A stretch of 33,699 nucleotides of DNA from assembly GCA_018831265.1 (NCBI GenBank), contig JAHJCO010000041.1:1-33699 (forward strand), read 5' to 3'. Shown here one piece after another: positions 8,085 to 17,500 of the stretch. Under the pieces are notes generated by a model that worked only from the letters and a program-made list of their open reading frames with translations, was not told where the DNA came from and did no database searches. The stretch's first letter is position 1. Each line of letters begins with the position of its first letter. A program made the translations under genes and the position numbers. Source of the stretch: Actinomycetota bacterium. GTDB taxonomy: Bacteria > Actinomycetota > Geothermincolia > Fen-727 > Anoxymicrobiaceae.

Positions 8085-8429
8085 ATGGCCTGGGGAGATT
8101 ACAGCGCGCGGGTGAAGGAGGTCCTGGACGACATGCTCCTCGGGGATCCCGAGGTCGAGCCGCGCAAGGCGTTCGGGTACCCTTCCTACTCGGTCAACGG
8201 TAAGATGTTCGCCTGCGTGTACGGCGACGGGGTGTCCATCAAGCTGCCGGCCGAGCGGGCGGCCGAGCTGGTCGAGGGCGAAGGATACGCCCTCTTCGAG
8301 CCGATGGAGGGACGCAAGATGCGCGAGTGGGTTGTGGTGAGCCACGCGGACCCCGAGGAGTTCCGCGCCGACGCCGACCTGCTCAAGGAGTCGCTCGACT
8401 ACGTCTACCACGCGTCGAAGTCCAAGTGA
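8085..8429 (+). CDS. TfoX/Sxy N-terminal-domain-like protein (114 aa)
   Basis: This small soluble protein has the pattern of the TfoX/Sxy N-terminal family as found in actinobacteria: RKAFGYPSYSVNGKMFACVY near the start, then IKLP, FEPM-GRKMREWVVV, and a C-terminal helix with LDYVYHA. In gamma-proteobacteria Sxy/TfoX regulates competence genes, but the stand-alone actinobacterial versions have no settled role. The ATG at 8085 is chosen because of GGGAGG just upstream. The start lies downstream of a hairpin cluster and the TGA stop is inside another hairpin (8426-8456). It is divergent from the cyclase; whether the two are co-regulated is unknown. Confidence 0.75.
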   Translation: MAWGDYSARVKEVLDDMLLGDPEVEPRKAFGYPSYSVNGKMFACVYGDGVSIKLPAERAAELVEGEGYALFEPMEGRKMREWVVVSHADPEEFRADADLLKESLDYVYHASKSK

Positions 8430-8456
8430 AAAAAAACCTCAGACCATTTCTTTCAC
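8426..8456 (-). repeat. Fixed-loop hairpin 3a
   Basis: The stem GTGAAA/TTTCAC, with further A/T pairs, surrounds ACCTCAGACCA on the plus strand, which is TGGTCTGAGGT on the minus strand. It includes the stop codon of the TfoX-like gene. Confidence 0.7.
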
Positions 8457-8499
8457 AAACCACGCTCTCACACGGTTAGTAGCCCCCGGTCAGGGCAGG

Positions 8500-8530
8500 A
8501 TGAAAGTTTTGGTCTGAGGTAAACTTTCAT
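8500..8530 (+). repeat. Fixed-loop hairpin 3b
   Basis: A perfect 10-bp stem, ATGAAAGTTT/AAACTTTCAT, has an 11-base loop TGGTCTGAGGT. It is inverted relative to hairpin 3a, 43 bases away, and shares its TGAAA stem start. The pair therefore forms imperfect terminal inverted repeats of about 31 bp. It lies between convergent genes. Confidence 0.8.
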
Positions 8531-8593
8531 GCAGGAGAAAGGGCGGGTCGTAGAGGACCCGCCCCCGAATCCGCTCGTTCAACCGTCTGTCGG

Positions 8594-8866
8594 TCAGGCT
8601 CCCTCCGGGTAGTGCTTCAGGTAAGCCCTCTTGGTCGGCTTGTGAAGGAGGGCCCGCAGCGAGCACCAGCGCAACAGGCCGCCAACCACGATGAGGTAGA
8701 TACCGAAGAGGCCGAGGGCCCCGGCCGTGGTCTGGTCGTCTTTCATCTGCGAGGCTGCATAGAGGAACGCGGCTCCCGCGGCGATCCGCAGCAGGCGCCC
8801 CAGCCCGTTGACGTTCTTCCAGTAGAACCTCCACTTCTTCTTCTCTTTCCTGCTCTTCCTGCTCAT
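8594..8866 (-). CDS. Small DUF2892/YgaP-like membrane protein (90 aa)
   Basis: The protein starts with a very basic N-terminus (MSRKSRKEKKKWRFYW). NVNGLGRLLRIAAGAAFLYAA then begins the first membrane helix, and a second helix (GALGLFGIYLIVVGGLLRW) is followed by CSLRALLH. This order, NxG..R..RI..G and a second helix ending in a single Cys plus a Leu-rich turn, matches the DUF2892 two-helix domain seen alone or fused to rhodanese (YgaP). The function is unknown. GGGGGTGAGG precedes the ATG as ribosome binding site. It is convergent with the TfoX-like gene and divergent from the UroD-family gene. Confidence 0.7.
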   Translation of the reverse strand: MSRKSRKEKKKWRFYWKNVNGLGRLLRIAAGAAFLYAASQMKDDQTTAGALGLFGIYLIVVGGLLRWCSLRALLHKPTKRAYLKHYPEGA

Positions 8867-8947
8867 CGCCTCACCCCCGCTTGCTCCGGACCTGTAAGTA
8901 TGGGGCATATCATAGTACAAAGAGCCGCCCGGGGAACGGCCCGGGTG

Positions 8948-8953
8948 TAGAAT
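8948..8953 (+). promoter_or_regulatory. -10-like element before the UroD-family gene
   Basis: TAGAAT preceded by TG lies about 30 bases before the ATG at 8981 and is followed by CACCTCGA. It resembles the TGATAAGATACCCTCGA block before the large operon and the TGATAGAATACTGAG before the acyl-CoA synthetase, suggesting one shared promoter type. No -35 was identified. Confidence 0.35.
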
Positions 8954-8980
8954 CACCTCGAACGACACAGGGGGAACGCG

Positions 8981-10156
8981 ATGATGACGATGACCTTCGA
9001 GCAGCGGCTGTCGACGGTACTGGCGGGCCGCGTCCCGGACAGGGTTCCCTGCATACCGCTGGTCTACTACTTCGCGGCCAGCGTGGCGGGGATCAGCGCC
9101 TACGAGCTCATCAGCAGCATGAGCGCGTACCGCTCCGCCATCGACGCGTGCTTCTGGGAGGCGGGACCGTTCGACGCCATGTACCCGCTGCCGATATCCA
9201 TGGACTACCCCGACTTCAACGTGACCTACGTCGGAGGCACCGGGCTCAAGCCCGTCATGCCCCGGGGACCCGAGGACCCCACCGCGATGCTCCAGACCCC
9301 GGAGACGCAGACCCTGATGGCCGAGGACGACTACCGCGCGATTAGCGAGAGCGACGCCCCGGGACCGGCGGGCCCGCTTCTGGAGTACATGGTCAGGCTC
9401 ATCGCACGCAACCACGGCGAGGAGCCCGGCTACGGCGTGCTGGCCCGGCGGTTCCTGCCCTCGTTCGCGATACTCGCCGGCCGGTGGCTGGCCGAGATGG
9501 CACGCTGGCGGAGGCGCGGGGTGCCGTTCTTCATGAGCTTCGGGTTCGAGGCCCCGTTCGACACCTTCAGCATGGCCCGGGGCGTGACGGACATCTCCCT
9601 CGACCTCAAGAGGCGCCCCGACGAGGTCCGCGAGGCCGCCCTCCGGATGGCCTCCGGCATGGCCTTCATAGCCTGGATGGCCTGCACCTTCACCCGGGTC
9701 CCGCGCTTCCTGCTGATGCTGCACCGCACCTCCAACGACTTCATCTCCCCGCGCCAGTTCGCCGAGGTCTGCTATCCCGGCGTCAAGCTCATCGCCGACT
9801 ACCTGGCCGAGCGCGGGATCTCCTTCTCCATGCACTGCGACGGCAACTGGGACGCGAACCTGGAGATCATGACCACCCTGCCGGAGAACTCGTGCTTCCA
9901 GTTCGACGGGGCCACCGACATCTTCCGCGCGAGCGAGGTGCTGGGCGATCGTTACGTCATCATGGGGGACGTGGACGCGGGAATGCTCGCGTACTCGGAG
10001 CCTGAGGAGGTAGAGGCATACTGCGCGCGCCTGATCAAAGAGGTCGGAGCGAACGGCCGCTTCATCCTGTCCTCGGGCTGCGAGCTTCCGATGAACGCCC
10101 GGCTGGAGAACGTGCAGGCGATGGTCCGCGCCGCCCGGACCCACGGCCGGTACTGA
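8981..10156 (+). CDS. Uroporphyrinogen decarboxylase (UroD)-family protein, probably methyltransferase-like
   Basis: This 391-residue protein has the UroD/MtaA fold pattern: an N-terminal FEQRLSTVLAGRVPDRVPCIPLV segment and a C-terminal barrel region with MHCDGNWD, QFDGATDI, IMGDVDAG and ILSSGCELP. Cobalamin-dependent methyltransferases of this superfamily bind zinc through His-x-Cys and a later Cys. Here the first motif is H285-C286-D287-G288, so Asp replaces the usual second ligand, while C367 keeps the later one. Haem synthesis is unlikely, since there are no haem genes nearby and the length exceeds HemE. A corrinoid-linked methyl-transfer or demethylation role is more plausible but unproven. 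AGGGGGAA precedes the ATG; ATGs at 8984 and 8990 are alternatives. Confidence 0.8.
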   Translation: MMTMTFEQRLSTVLAGRVPDRVPCIPLVYYFAASVAGISAYELISSMSAYRSAIDACFWEAGPFDAMYPLPISMDYPDFNVTYVGGTGLKPVMPRGPEDPTAMLQTPETQTLMAEDDYRAISESDAPGPAGPLLEYMVRLIARNHGEEPGYGVLARRFLPSFAILAGRWLAEMARWRRRGVPFFMSFGFEAPFDTFSMARGVTDISLDLKRRPDEVREAALRMASGMAFIAWMACTFTRVPRFLLMLHRTSNDFISPRQFAEVCYPGVKLIADYLAERGISFSMHCDGNWDANLEIMTTLPENSCFQFDGATDIFRASEVLGDRYVIMGDVDAGMLAYSEPEEVEAYCARLIKEVGANGRFILSSGCELPMNARLENVQAMVRAARTHGRY

Positions 10157-10235
10157 ATCTCCAACGCGCGGACCACATGTATACAGCTGTAGGCTTCCAG
10201 TCTGGATCGCAAGCTATGGCCATTGTCGTTGGCGA

Positions 10236-10272
10236 GATGATAAGATACCCTCGACGTGGCGACAGCGGTAAC
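10236..10272 (+). promoter_or_regulatory. Conserved promoter/leader block, copy 1
   Basis: The 37 bases starting GATGATAAGATACCCTCGA and ending GGCGACAGCGGTAAC recur almost exactly before the paralogous operon at 26648, with one base deleted, although the flanking sequence differs. TGA-TAAGAT can serve as an extended -10. The remainder would be the start of a 5' leader of about 115 bases before the GTG at 10364. The rest of the 10157-10363 gap shows nothing else I can name. Confidence 0.55.
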
Positions 10273-10363
10273 AACGACCGGTTCCGGGACTGCCTTCGTT
10301 GGGGGGTGCAATAGCAGGAGGCATCAGGGCTGACCCGGGCGATGCGGCGGGAGGTCGGTTATT

Positions 10364-13300
10364 GTGGAAGCGCCGGGGAAGTCCAACAGGCTCGAACACC
10401 CATTTGCCCATGCGACAGCCATCCTGCTCTTGGTCCTCGTACCCGCCGTTCTCCTACTCATCGTTTTCACCCAGTCCGCACACGCATTTGACCTAGTCGT
10501 GACCAGCCCCGCTGATTCCGGTCCGGGGACCCTGAGGGACGCAATAGACCAGGCGAACACCAACGGCGAGCCCGACACCATCACTTTCGCGTCGGACATG
10601 ACGTTAACGCCACTTTCCGGCTACGACCTGACGGAGGACTCGACTGTCATCGACGCAACCGGGCACACCGTTGTAATGGACTGCTCGACCATACCAACCG
10701 ATGAAGCTAATCAGTGCATCGCGCTCCTGTCCGACGGAAACACGCTCCGGGGCTTCAGAATCATCAACATGCTCCAGGGAACAGCGGTCAGGATCAGCGA
10801 CTCGGGCGCAAACTCGGTTGTTGGCTGCTACATCGGCACCTCCGACGGCCTCACCCCGGCCCCAAACGGGCGTGGGATAGTGATAGACGGCGGCGGCAAC
10901 AACGTGATAGGCGGTATAAACCCACAAGACCGCAACCTCATCTGCTCTTCGGACACCGAAGGCATCAGGCTGGAGGGTTCCAGCTCGAACGTAATCGAAG
11001 GCAACTACGTGGGAGTCGGCTCGGACGGCCTCACGGACATGGCCAACACCTCTTCTGGCGTACGGGTCGTAGGGGGCTCGGCGAACACCATAGGGGCAGG
11101 CAACGTGATGTCGGGCGGTCCATGCATTTATCTGCAGGATTCCGACGGCACCCGGGTAATCGGCAACAGAATAGGCACGAACGCATCTGGTGATGCGACC
11201 ATCGCGTCCTATCCCTTCGGTGAGCGCCTCGGTATCGTGGTCACGGGGTCGGGGAGCGTCCTGGTCGGGGGAACCGCGCCTGCGGACGGGAACCTGATCT
11301 CGGGCTTCATGTATGGAATATGGATCATGGAGGGCTCCGGGGGACACAGTATCAAGGGCAACTACATCGGCACGGATGTCACCGGAACGCTCCCGCTGGG
11401 GATAAGCAGTCACGGCATCCTCATCGATGGCTCCGATAACCAGATTGGCGGGAACACACCGGAGGAGCGCAACCTCGTATCCTGCTGCACCAGCGCCAGC
11501 GTCTGCATGTACATGCCCGGCACTGGCAACAGGATAGAGGGGAACTGCGTGGGTACAGACGTCACCGGACAGACCGCTCTCGGCGACAACTGGGTGGGTA
11601 TTGGCGCCTACTCCTGCGGCAACACCATCGGGGGAGACTCCCCGGGCGAGGGCAACCTGGTATCGGGCTGCGACATAGGCGTCCTGCTCAACACCGCCAA
11701 CTCGACCGGAAACACGGTTTCGGGAAACCGAATCGGCACCGACTGGGATGGTCTTACCCCGATTCCAAACACCTACGGGGTGCTGCTCTCGTACGCGGGC
11801 GGCAACACCATCGGGGGCGAATCGGCCCCGGAGCGCAACCTGATATCCGGCAACGGCTACGGTGTCCTGATAGGGGGCGGGGACGGAAACACCATATCCG
11901 GCAACTACATCGGCGTTCAGGGCGACGGCACCGGGGTCTTTCCCGATCAACAGTATGGCGTACTCGTGAGCGGTGATTCCAACGACAACCTGATAGGCGG
12001 AAACGATCCCACGGAGGCGAACGTGATAGCCGGGCAGACGCTGTGCGGGATCCAGATCACGGGGGAAGAGAGCGACCCGGCGACCGGGAACGCGGTCACC
12101 TCCAACTCGATCGGGGTAGATGCGCTCGGAGCGCCCGCTCCCAACCTCGCCGGCATCTGGCTCTCCGACTACGTCCAGGGAAACAGGATCGGAGGCCCCG
12201 GTGATGAGAGCAACACAATATCCAACAACTCCGGGGCAGGCGTCGTCCTCGAGGGAATCGGTGTGAACGGAAACACAATCGGGGAGAACAGCTTCGGCGA
12301 GAACGGCGGGCTCGCCGTCGACCTCGTGCCCGAAGCGGGACCCAACGCTCCCCAGACCTCATATCCCTACCCAACGGCAGACCAGCCGAACCTGTGGATG
12401 AACTTCCCGGAGATCTCTATCGCCGAGGAGGTCGAGGGTGGAACGAGGGTGAGCGGAACCGCGCAGCCCGAATCCACCATACAGGTCTACCGGGCCGATC
12501 CCGACGACAGCGGGTACGGCGAGGGAACAGAACTGGTTGCAGAGACGACAAGCGACCTCCTGGGAGAGTTCGACCTGACCGCTCTTCCCATCCCCAGCGG
12601 CCAGAGCGTGACCGCCACCGCCACCGATTCTGAAGGCAACACCAGCGAGTTCTCTCAGTGCGTTACCGTAGCCGACCGCCTCGCGCCAACGGGAAGCGTC
12701 CTCATCAACGGCGGAGCGTCCTCCACCACACACAGGAAGGTGACGCTTTCACTCACGGTCACAGACAACCTGTCGCCCGACCAGGACTGCGCCATGCTCA
12801 TCTGCAACTACCCGGACTTCTTAGAGGCGGGGTGGATTCCCTTCGAGCAGACCAGGAGCTGGGAACTGCTTGCCGGCGGAGGTACCAGGACCGTCTACGT
12901 GATGTTCAGGGACGAGGCCGGTAACGAGAGCGAAATCTACCAGGACTCGATAGAACTCGATGAACCGGTAATCGAGATACCGGTGCTCGAGAGCATTACG
13001 CCTACGAAGGCCCGGATGGGCACCACCGTGACAGTGCGGGGCGAGAACCTGGGGATTCCAACGCCAGACTACAAGTTGTTCATTGGAGGTAAGCAGGCCC
13101 AGGATATCGTCTCCTGGTCGGGTATCCAGATAGTGGCCCTCATCCCCGAGGGGGCAAGGACCGGCACGGTCTTCATGAGGTCGCCCGCGGGCGATAGCAA
13201 CAAGCTTGACATCACCATCCTGTCGACCTGGTACTTCGCAGAAGGCTGTATCGGTGGTACACAGGGCTTCGAGGAGTACATATCGATCCAGAACATGGAA

Positions 13301-14542
13301 AAGCCCGACGAGGGCTCATTCGAGGAGCCGTCTGCCCAACTCGCCGTCGAGTTCTTCCCCGCGGGCAAGCAACCGGTTACCCTCTTCTTCGCCCTTCCCC
13401 CCTACAACCAGCTCACGGTGGACGTGGCCGGGTACCTCGAATACAGGGGGGTGTTCAACCGCGCGGAGCATACCAGCGCCCCGATGGAGGTACCCGTCAG
13501 GGTAACGAGCAGGAGCGGCGTGGACATCTCCTGCTCGCGCGCGGTGTGGTGGAACTCGCAGGGAGAGCGCCACGCCTCACCCGGTGTGATGATGCCCCGC
13601 AAGACCTGGTACTTCTCGGAGGCCTGCAGCGCCTGGGGGTTCGAGACCTACCTGCTCCTCTTCAACCCGAACGGCATTGAGCAGAGCGTCACCGTCGGCC
13701 TTCTCACCGGCAATCCGCATACGAAGACCTTCACCGTTCCTCCCTGGACAAGGGTAACCGTTAACCTTGAGCGCGAGTTCGGGCCCTTGGAAGCCGCTTT
13801 GAGTCTCACCTCGGACCTGCCGTTCGTCTGCGAGCGCTCGATGTATTGGGACGGCTTCAAAGGCGGCCACAACAGCCTGGGCCAGTCCTCACCGTCCAGG
13901 CAGTGGTACTTCGCAGAAGGCTCCACCGCCTGGGGATTCGAGGAGTGGCTGCTGCTGGGGAATCCCGGGTCAGAACCCGCCGAGGTCAATGTCTTCGCAT
14001 ACACGGATACGGGCATGGCGCCACTGACCTCATTGTCGGTTCCTCCGGGAGGCAGGACCACGCTCAGGGTCAACGACTGCATCCCCGGAAGCAACGTCTC
14101 ACTGGAGATATCGTCCAGTACTCCTGTCATCGCGGAGAGGAGCATGTACTGGAATTCGGCCGGCTACCGCGCCGGGCACTCCAGCGCGGGGGTGCGCTCC
14201 GCCGGGGCTGAGGTCTGGTTCCCCGACGGTGACTGCACCGACGGGGGAGACAGCTACCTGCTCCTGTTCAACCCCACCCAGTACGACTGGACCGTCAAGG
14301 TATCCGGTTTCATGCCCATGCGGGCGCTCGTGATGTCGGAGTACGTGGGGGTGCCGGCGCACAGGAGGGTGACGGTGGACCTGAACAAGTTCGGCAGGGA
14401 CGGCAACTGCAACGTCCGCTACTCCAGCTTCTCACTTAGAGTGCTCAAGAACTCGGCCGGATCTCCAAACGTGATCTCAGAGATGTGCGTCTACTCACCG
14501 GAGATGTCAGGAGGGTCGGCTCACCATGGCGCGATTTGGTAG
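10364..14542 (+). CDS. Secreted right-handed beta-helix protein with Ig-like, IPT/TIG and WYFAEG repeat domains (operon copy 1)
   Basis: This protein has 1392 residues. A signal peptide (about 1-43) precedes DSGPGTLRDAI-QAN, the usual opening of secreted parallel beta-helix proteins. About 20 coils of the type GNTIGG, NLISGN, GNYIGT follow to about residue 660. Next come an Ig-like domain (about 690-790), a second Ig-like domain (790-870), an IPT/TIG domain opening VLESITPTKARMG (about 870-950), and four WYFAEG-type units beginning at W956, W1082, W1181 and W1285. Translation starts at a GTG with GGGAGG nine bases upstream. The end overlaps the next gene by 17 bases, implying coupled translation. 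Binding or cleavage of a polysaccharide at the cell surface is the usual role of such helices. No catalytic residues were identified. Confidence 0.85.
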   Translation: MEAPGKSNRLEHPFAHATAILLLVLVPAVLLLIVFTQSAHAFDLVVTSPADSGPGTLRDAIDQANTNGEPDTITFASDMTLTPLSGYDLTEDSTVIDATGHTVVMDCSTIPTDEANQCIALLSDGNTLRGFRIINMLQGTAVRISDSGANSVVGCYIGTSDGLTPAPNGRGIVIDGGGNNVIGGINPQDRNLICSSDTEGIRLEGSSSNVIEGNYVGVGSDGLTDMANTSSGVRVVGGSANTIGAGNVMSGGPCIYLQDSDGTRVIGNRIGTNASGDATIASYPFGERLGIVVTGSGSVLVGGTAPADGNLISGFMYGIWIMEGSGGHSIKGNYIGTDVTGTLPLGISSHGILIDGSDNQIGGNTPEERNLVSCCTSASVCMYMPGTGNRIEGNCVGTDVTGQTALGDNWVGIGAYSCGNTIGGDSPGEGNLVSGCDIGVLLNTANSTGNTVSGNRIGTDWDGLTPIPNTYGVLLSYAGGNTIGGESAPERNLISGNGYGVLIGGGDGNTISGNYIGVQGDGTGVFPDQQYGVLVSGDSNDNLIGGNDPTEANVIAGQTLCGIQITGEESDPATGNAVTSNSIGVDALGAPAPNLAGIWLSDYVQGNRIGGPGDESNTISNNSGAGVVLEGIGVNGNTIGENSFGENGGLAVDLVPEAGPNAPQTSYPYPTADQPNLWMNFPEISIAEEVEGGTRVSGTAQPESTIQVYRADPDDSGYGEGTELVAETTSDLLGEFDLTALPIPSGQSVTATATDSEGNTSEFSQCVTVADRLAPTGSVLINGGASSTTHRKVTLSLTVTDNLSPDQDCAMLICNYPDFLEAGWIPFEQTRSWELLAGGGTRTVYVMFRDEAGNESEIYQDSIELDEPVIEIPVLESITPTKARMGTTVTVRGENLGIPTPDYKLFIGGKQAQDIVSWSGIQIVALIPEGARTGTVFMRSPAGDSNKLDITILSTWYFAEGCIGGTQGFEEYISIQNMEKPDEGSFEEPSAQLAVEFFPAGKQPVTLFFALPPYNQLTVDVAGYLEYRGVFNRAEHTSAPMEVPVRVTSRSGVDISCSRAVWWNSQGERHASPGVMMPRKTWYFSEACSAWGFETYLLLFNPNGIEQSVTVGLLTGNPHTKTFTVPPWTRVTVNLEREFGPLEAALSLTSDLPFVCERSMYWDGFKGGHNSLGQSSPSRQWYFAEGSTAWGFEEWLLLGNPGSEPAEVNVFAYTDTGMAPLTSLSVPPGGRTTLRVNDCIPGSNVSLEISSSTPVIAERSMYWNSAGYRAGHSSAGVRSAGAEVWFPDGDCTDGGDSYLLLFNPTQYDWTVKVSGFMPMRALVMSEYVGVPAHRRVTVDLNKFGRDGNCNVRYSSFSLRVLKNSAGSPNVISEMCVYSPEMSGGSAHHGAIW
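13771..14088 (+). repeat. Near-identical DNA tract shared with the paralogous gene (copy 1 side)
   Basis: These 318 bases align without gaps to 30205-30522 with eight differences by eye, far closer than the flanking parts of the two genes. The tract covers the third WYFAEG unit and its edges. It points to recent recombination (gene conversion) between the paralogs. Confidence 0.75.
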
Positions 14543-17500
14543 AGGGACAGTGAAGGAACAGACGGCCTCCGAGTGCACGTCTCGCTTTGCTCCCATCCAA
14601 GGATTACTTCTCACAGCCGGATTGCTTTTAACATCAATTGCCCTTCTAGTGTTTTGTCCGTCGAATGCCCATAGAGTCGCAGGTGCAAAGAGACATCACA
14701 CGGAGCCGACGGCGGCGACTGAAGAGAATCCAGCCCTCGCGGGCAGGGTCCTCGGCGTACAGTGTCAATACGCTCATGTTACGAGCCCGACCGATAACGG
14801 CGTGCCTCCCGTCAAGGAAGGCGGTGACAACCCGGAGTTCTGGCTCTGTTCGACGTTCGGGTGGGGAACACAATACATTGATGAGCAGCAGTCATTTCGC
14901 AACGTGCTGATTCCGTTTCCCTACGATTGGTTTCTTAATGTTACTGATGCTCCCTTCGGGGCTGTCTGGGCAGTCAGGAGCTATAGAAATAAATTCCCGG
15001 CCGGAACCCCGATGCACGAGAAATACGAGAACTTCGTGGGCACCGACAAGTACGACTCGGTCCTCGGCGATGCCTTGGAAAAGGGCATAGAGGACAACCT
15101 GCTGGCGCTGCTGTGCAGGCGCGTTGGGGGCCAGAAGGGCGATGGAAACCTGTGGAGGCCCCACAAGCAACTCGAGCAATGGGCTACGGCGGCGCGGAAG
15201 GTCGCATTCGAATACGGAAAGGCCATCAAGTATTACGAGATATGGGATGAGCCCGGTCTCGATACACCATCCGGCTTCCCCTGCTTCGACGGAGATGTCT
15301 TCACGGATTACCCGCCGGTGCTTCAGAGAGCTTATCACGAGATCAAGAAGGGCGAAGCCGAGTGCGGTGGCGGTTCATCGACGGTGATTTCGGGCTCCCT
15401 TCTCCATTCAGCTCCCTACATCTTCACGCCTGATCCGAAGAGGGCGAGTGACGGAATTGAAGGGATTGAGGCTATACCTGCGTTCGATGTTTACAGAAAC
15501 ATGTTCAACCACATAGGTTCAGGTCCGCCGGAAGGCGGCGAGGACGTATCAATAGTGGCGTCCTCCAGCAACCCATTCGTTGCCGAGAGGCCGATCTACT
15601 TCAGCTTTAACGACTACAAGAAGAATGGCGGACCGGCCTTAGAGGAAACAGCGACGGTCAACCGGCGGGGTGGACACGTGGCGGCAGGGTATCCAGTGAC
15701 GACGGAACCAGGTGGAAGCAGCACATGGTACTTCGCCGAGGGATGCACCCGGGCAGACCTCGGGATGGAGGAGTACATCTGCGTCTACAATCCGAACGAT
15801 GAGGAGATAAGGGTTGGAAGGCGGTATAGCGGAAGTGATGAATTCAAAGGAGGATACGCGAAGAATAAAGATGGGACCTATACATATGATGAAGCAAGGA
15901 AGCTCATCGTTCCCGCACACAAGCGAGGGACTATCCCAGTGCATGACCCGAATGAAGCGGGCCTTAACCAAGACGTATCCGTATGTATTGAGGGATTCGT
16001 ACCCGGCAAGGACAGGCCTTATGCACCAATCCCCAAAAACGTCTTTGCCGAGAGGGTCCTCTACTTCAACTTCCGGGGGTTCTCCGGAGGCCACTGCGCA
16101 GTCGGTAGACCGACAAAGGCGAAGAGCTGGTATTTCGCCGAAGGCACGACGCGAACCAACCACGCTGACCAGAGGTACGAGACGTACATCTGCATCCAGA
16201 ATCCTGACAGCGCCACAGCCACCTGCAAACTGACCTACATGCCGACCAACGGTGAGAACATGTCAGAGACCGTCTCTATCCCACCCAACAGCAGGTACAC
16301 CGTGTGCCCGGTCAACGTCCTTGATGAAAACGTCGATTTCTCTACCTATATTCTCAGCGACGCTCCCGTTGTCGCGGAAAGACCCATGTACTTCAGCCTC
16401 CCCAACGGTATCAACGACGGCAGCGTGGAGGTAGGGGCGACCACCCCGAGGAAGGACTTCTATTTCGCTGAAGGCGCTACCTATCACGATATCCAGGAGT
16501 ACCTCTGCATACAGAACCCGAATCCCAGCCCTGCTGATGTCACCCTTCATTACATGACGGAAAGAGGCGAGAAACAGGTGCCGATCAAGGTCGAGGCGAG
16601 GAGTCGTTTCACCGTCGACGTGAATGCCGACGTCGGGCAGGATCATGACGTTTCCGTTCACGTTCAATCTACGAAGCCGGTTGTGGCCGAGCGCCCCATG
16701 TACTTCAACTACGACAGCAAGAGGGACGAGGTGTTCATCCCCCAGAAGCAGAACCCGGCGGAAATCGCCATCCGCTACGGTGGCGGGCACGTCTCCTCCG
16801 GGATTGCCACACCTGCAAAGAAATACGTCTTCGCCGAAGGCTTGGCCGGTCACTACTTCGAGGAGTACATCTGCCTGCAGAACCCCAATGAAGACGCAAT
16901 CGACGTGACCCTGGACTTCTACTCCAAGTGGGGCAAGTGCTGGTCGAAAACCTACCATATCAACGGATACAGGAGGGAGACTGTCAGAGTCTTCGAGGAG
17001 CTGGCCTTATTCAACTGCTGTGACGCGGTGGGGATACATCTGTTCAATCCTCCCTACGACAGCGATGGGAACTCATGGGTGCGAGGCTACCGACTACTGA
17101 GGAATCTCATGAACGACTATCAATACATCAGGGGCAAGGAACTTATCGTAGCATCGTGCGGGTGGCCGTGGGGGGAATACGGTCCCGGGGGTGCGCCACG
17201 GGCAAACCCGGAGGCGGGATACGACTCTGAGAAGGCAAAGAACGGGCTTGAGTATGCGCCGTCCGGGGGTATGGCCGGCATCAACGGGCTTCTCTTCGAA
17301 GCCCCGGAGGATAGGTGCAAGAAAGTATGGTACTTCATGGATATCGACGGGCCATACAAAGAACCTGCTCCGGGTAAAGAAGAGTCGTTCAACGATCTGT
17401 ACGGGCTCTACGATCGGTTCAATAATCAGCCGTCGTGCGTTTGGTATTGGTCTGATCCCGGTTATGAAGGGGGATACAAGAAATGGCAGGAGGCAATCCC

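Noticed and set aside
7018..8530. Integron attC sites or a CRISPR array
   Set aside because: The hairpins lack the attC RYYYAAC/GTTRRRY boxes, alternate in orientation and have changing stems. There are no regularly spaced direct repeats with unique spacers.
10236..10363. Cyclic di-GMP or cyclic di-AMP riboswitch in the operon leader
   Set aside because: None of the conserved core strings I know for these classes is present. Only a short conserved block and a plain leader are visible.
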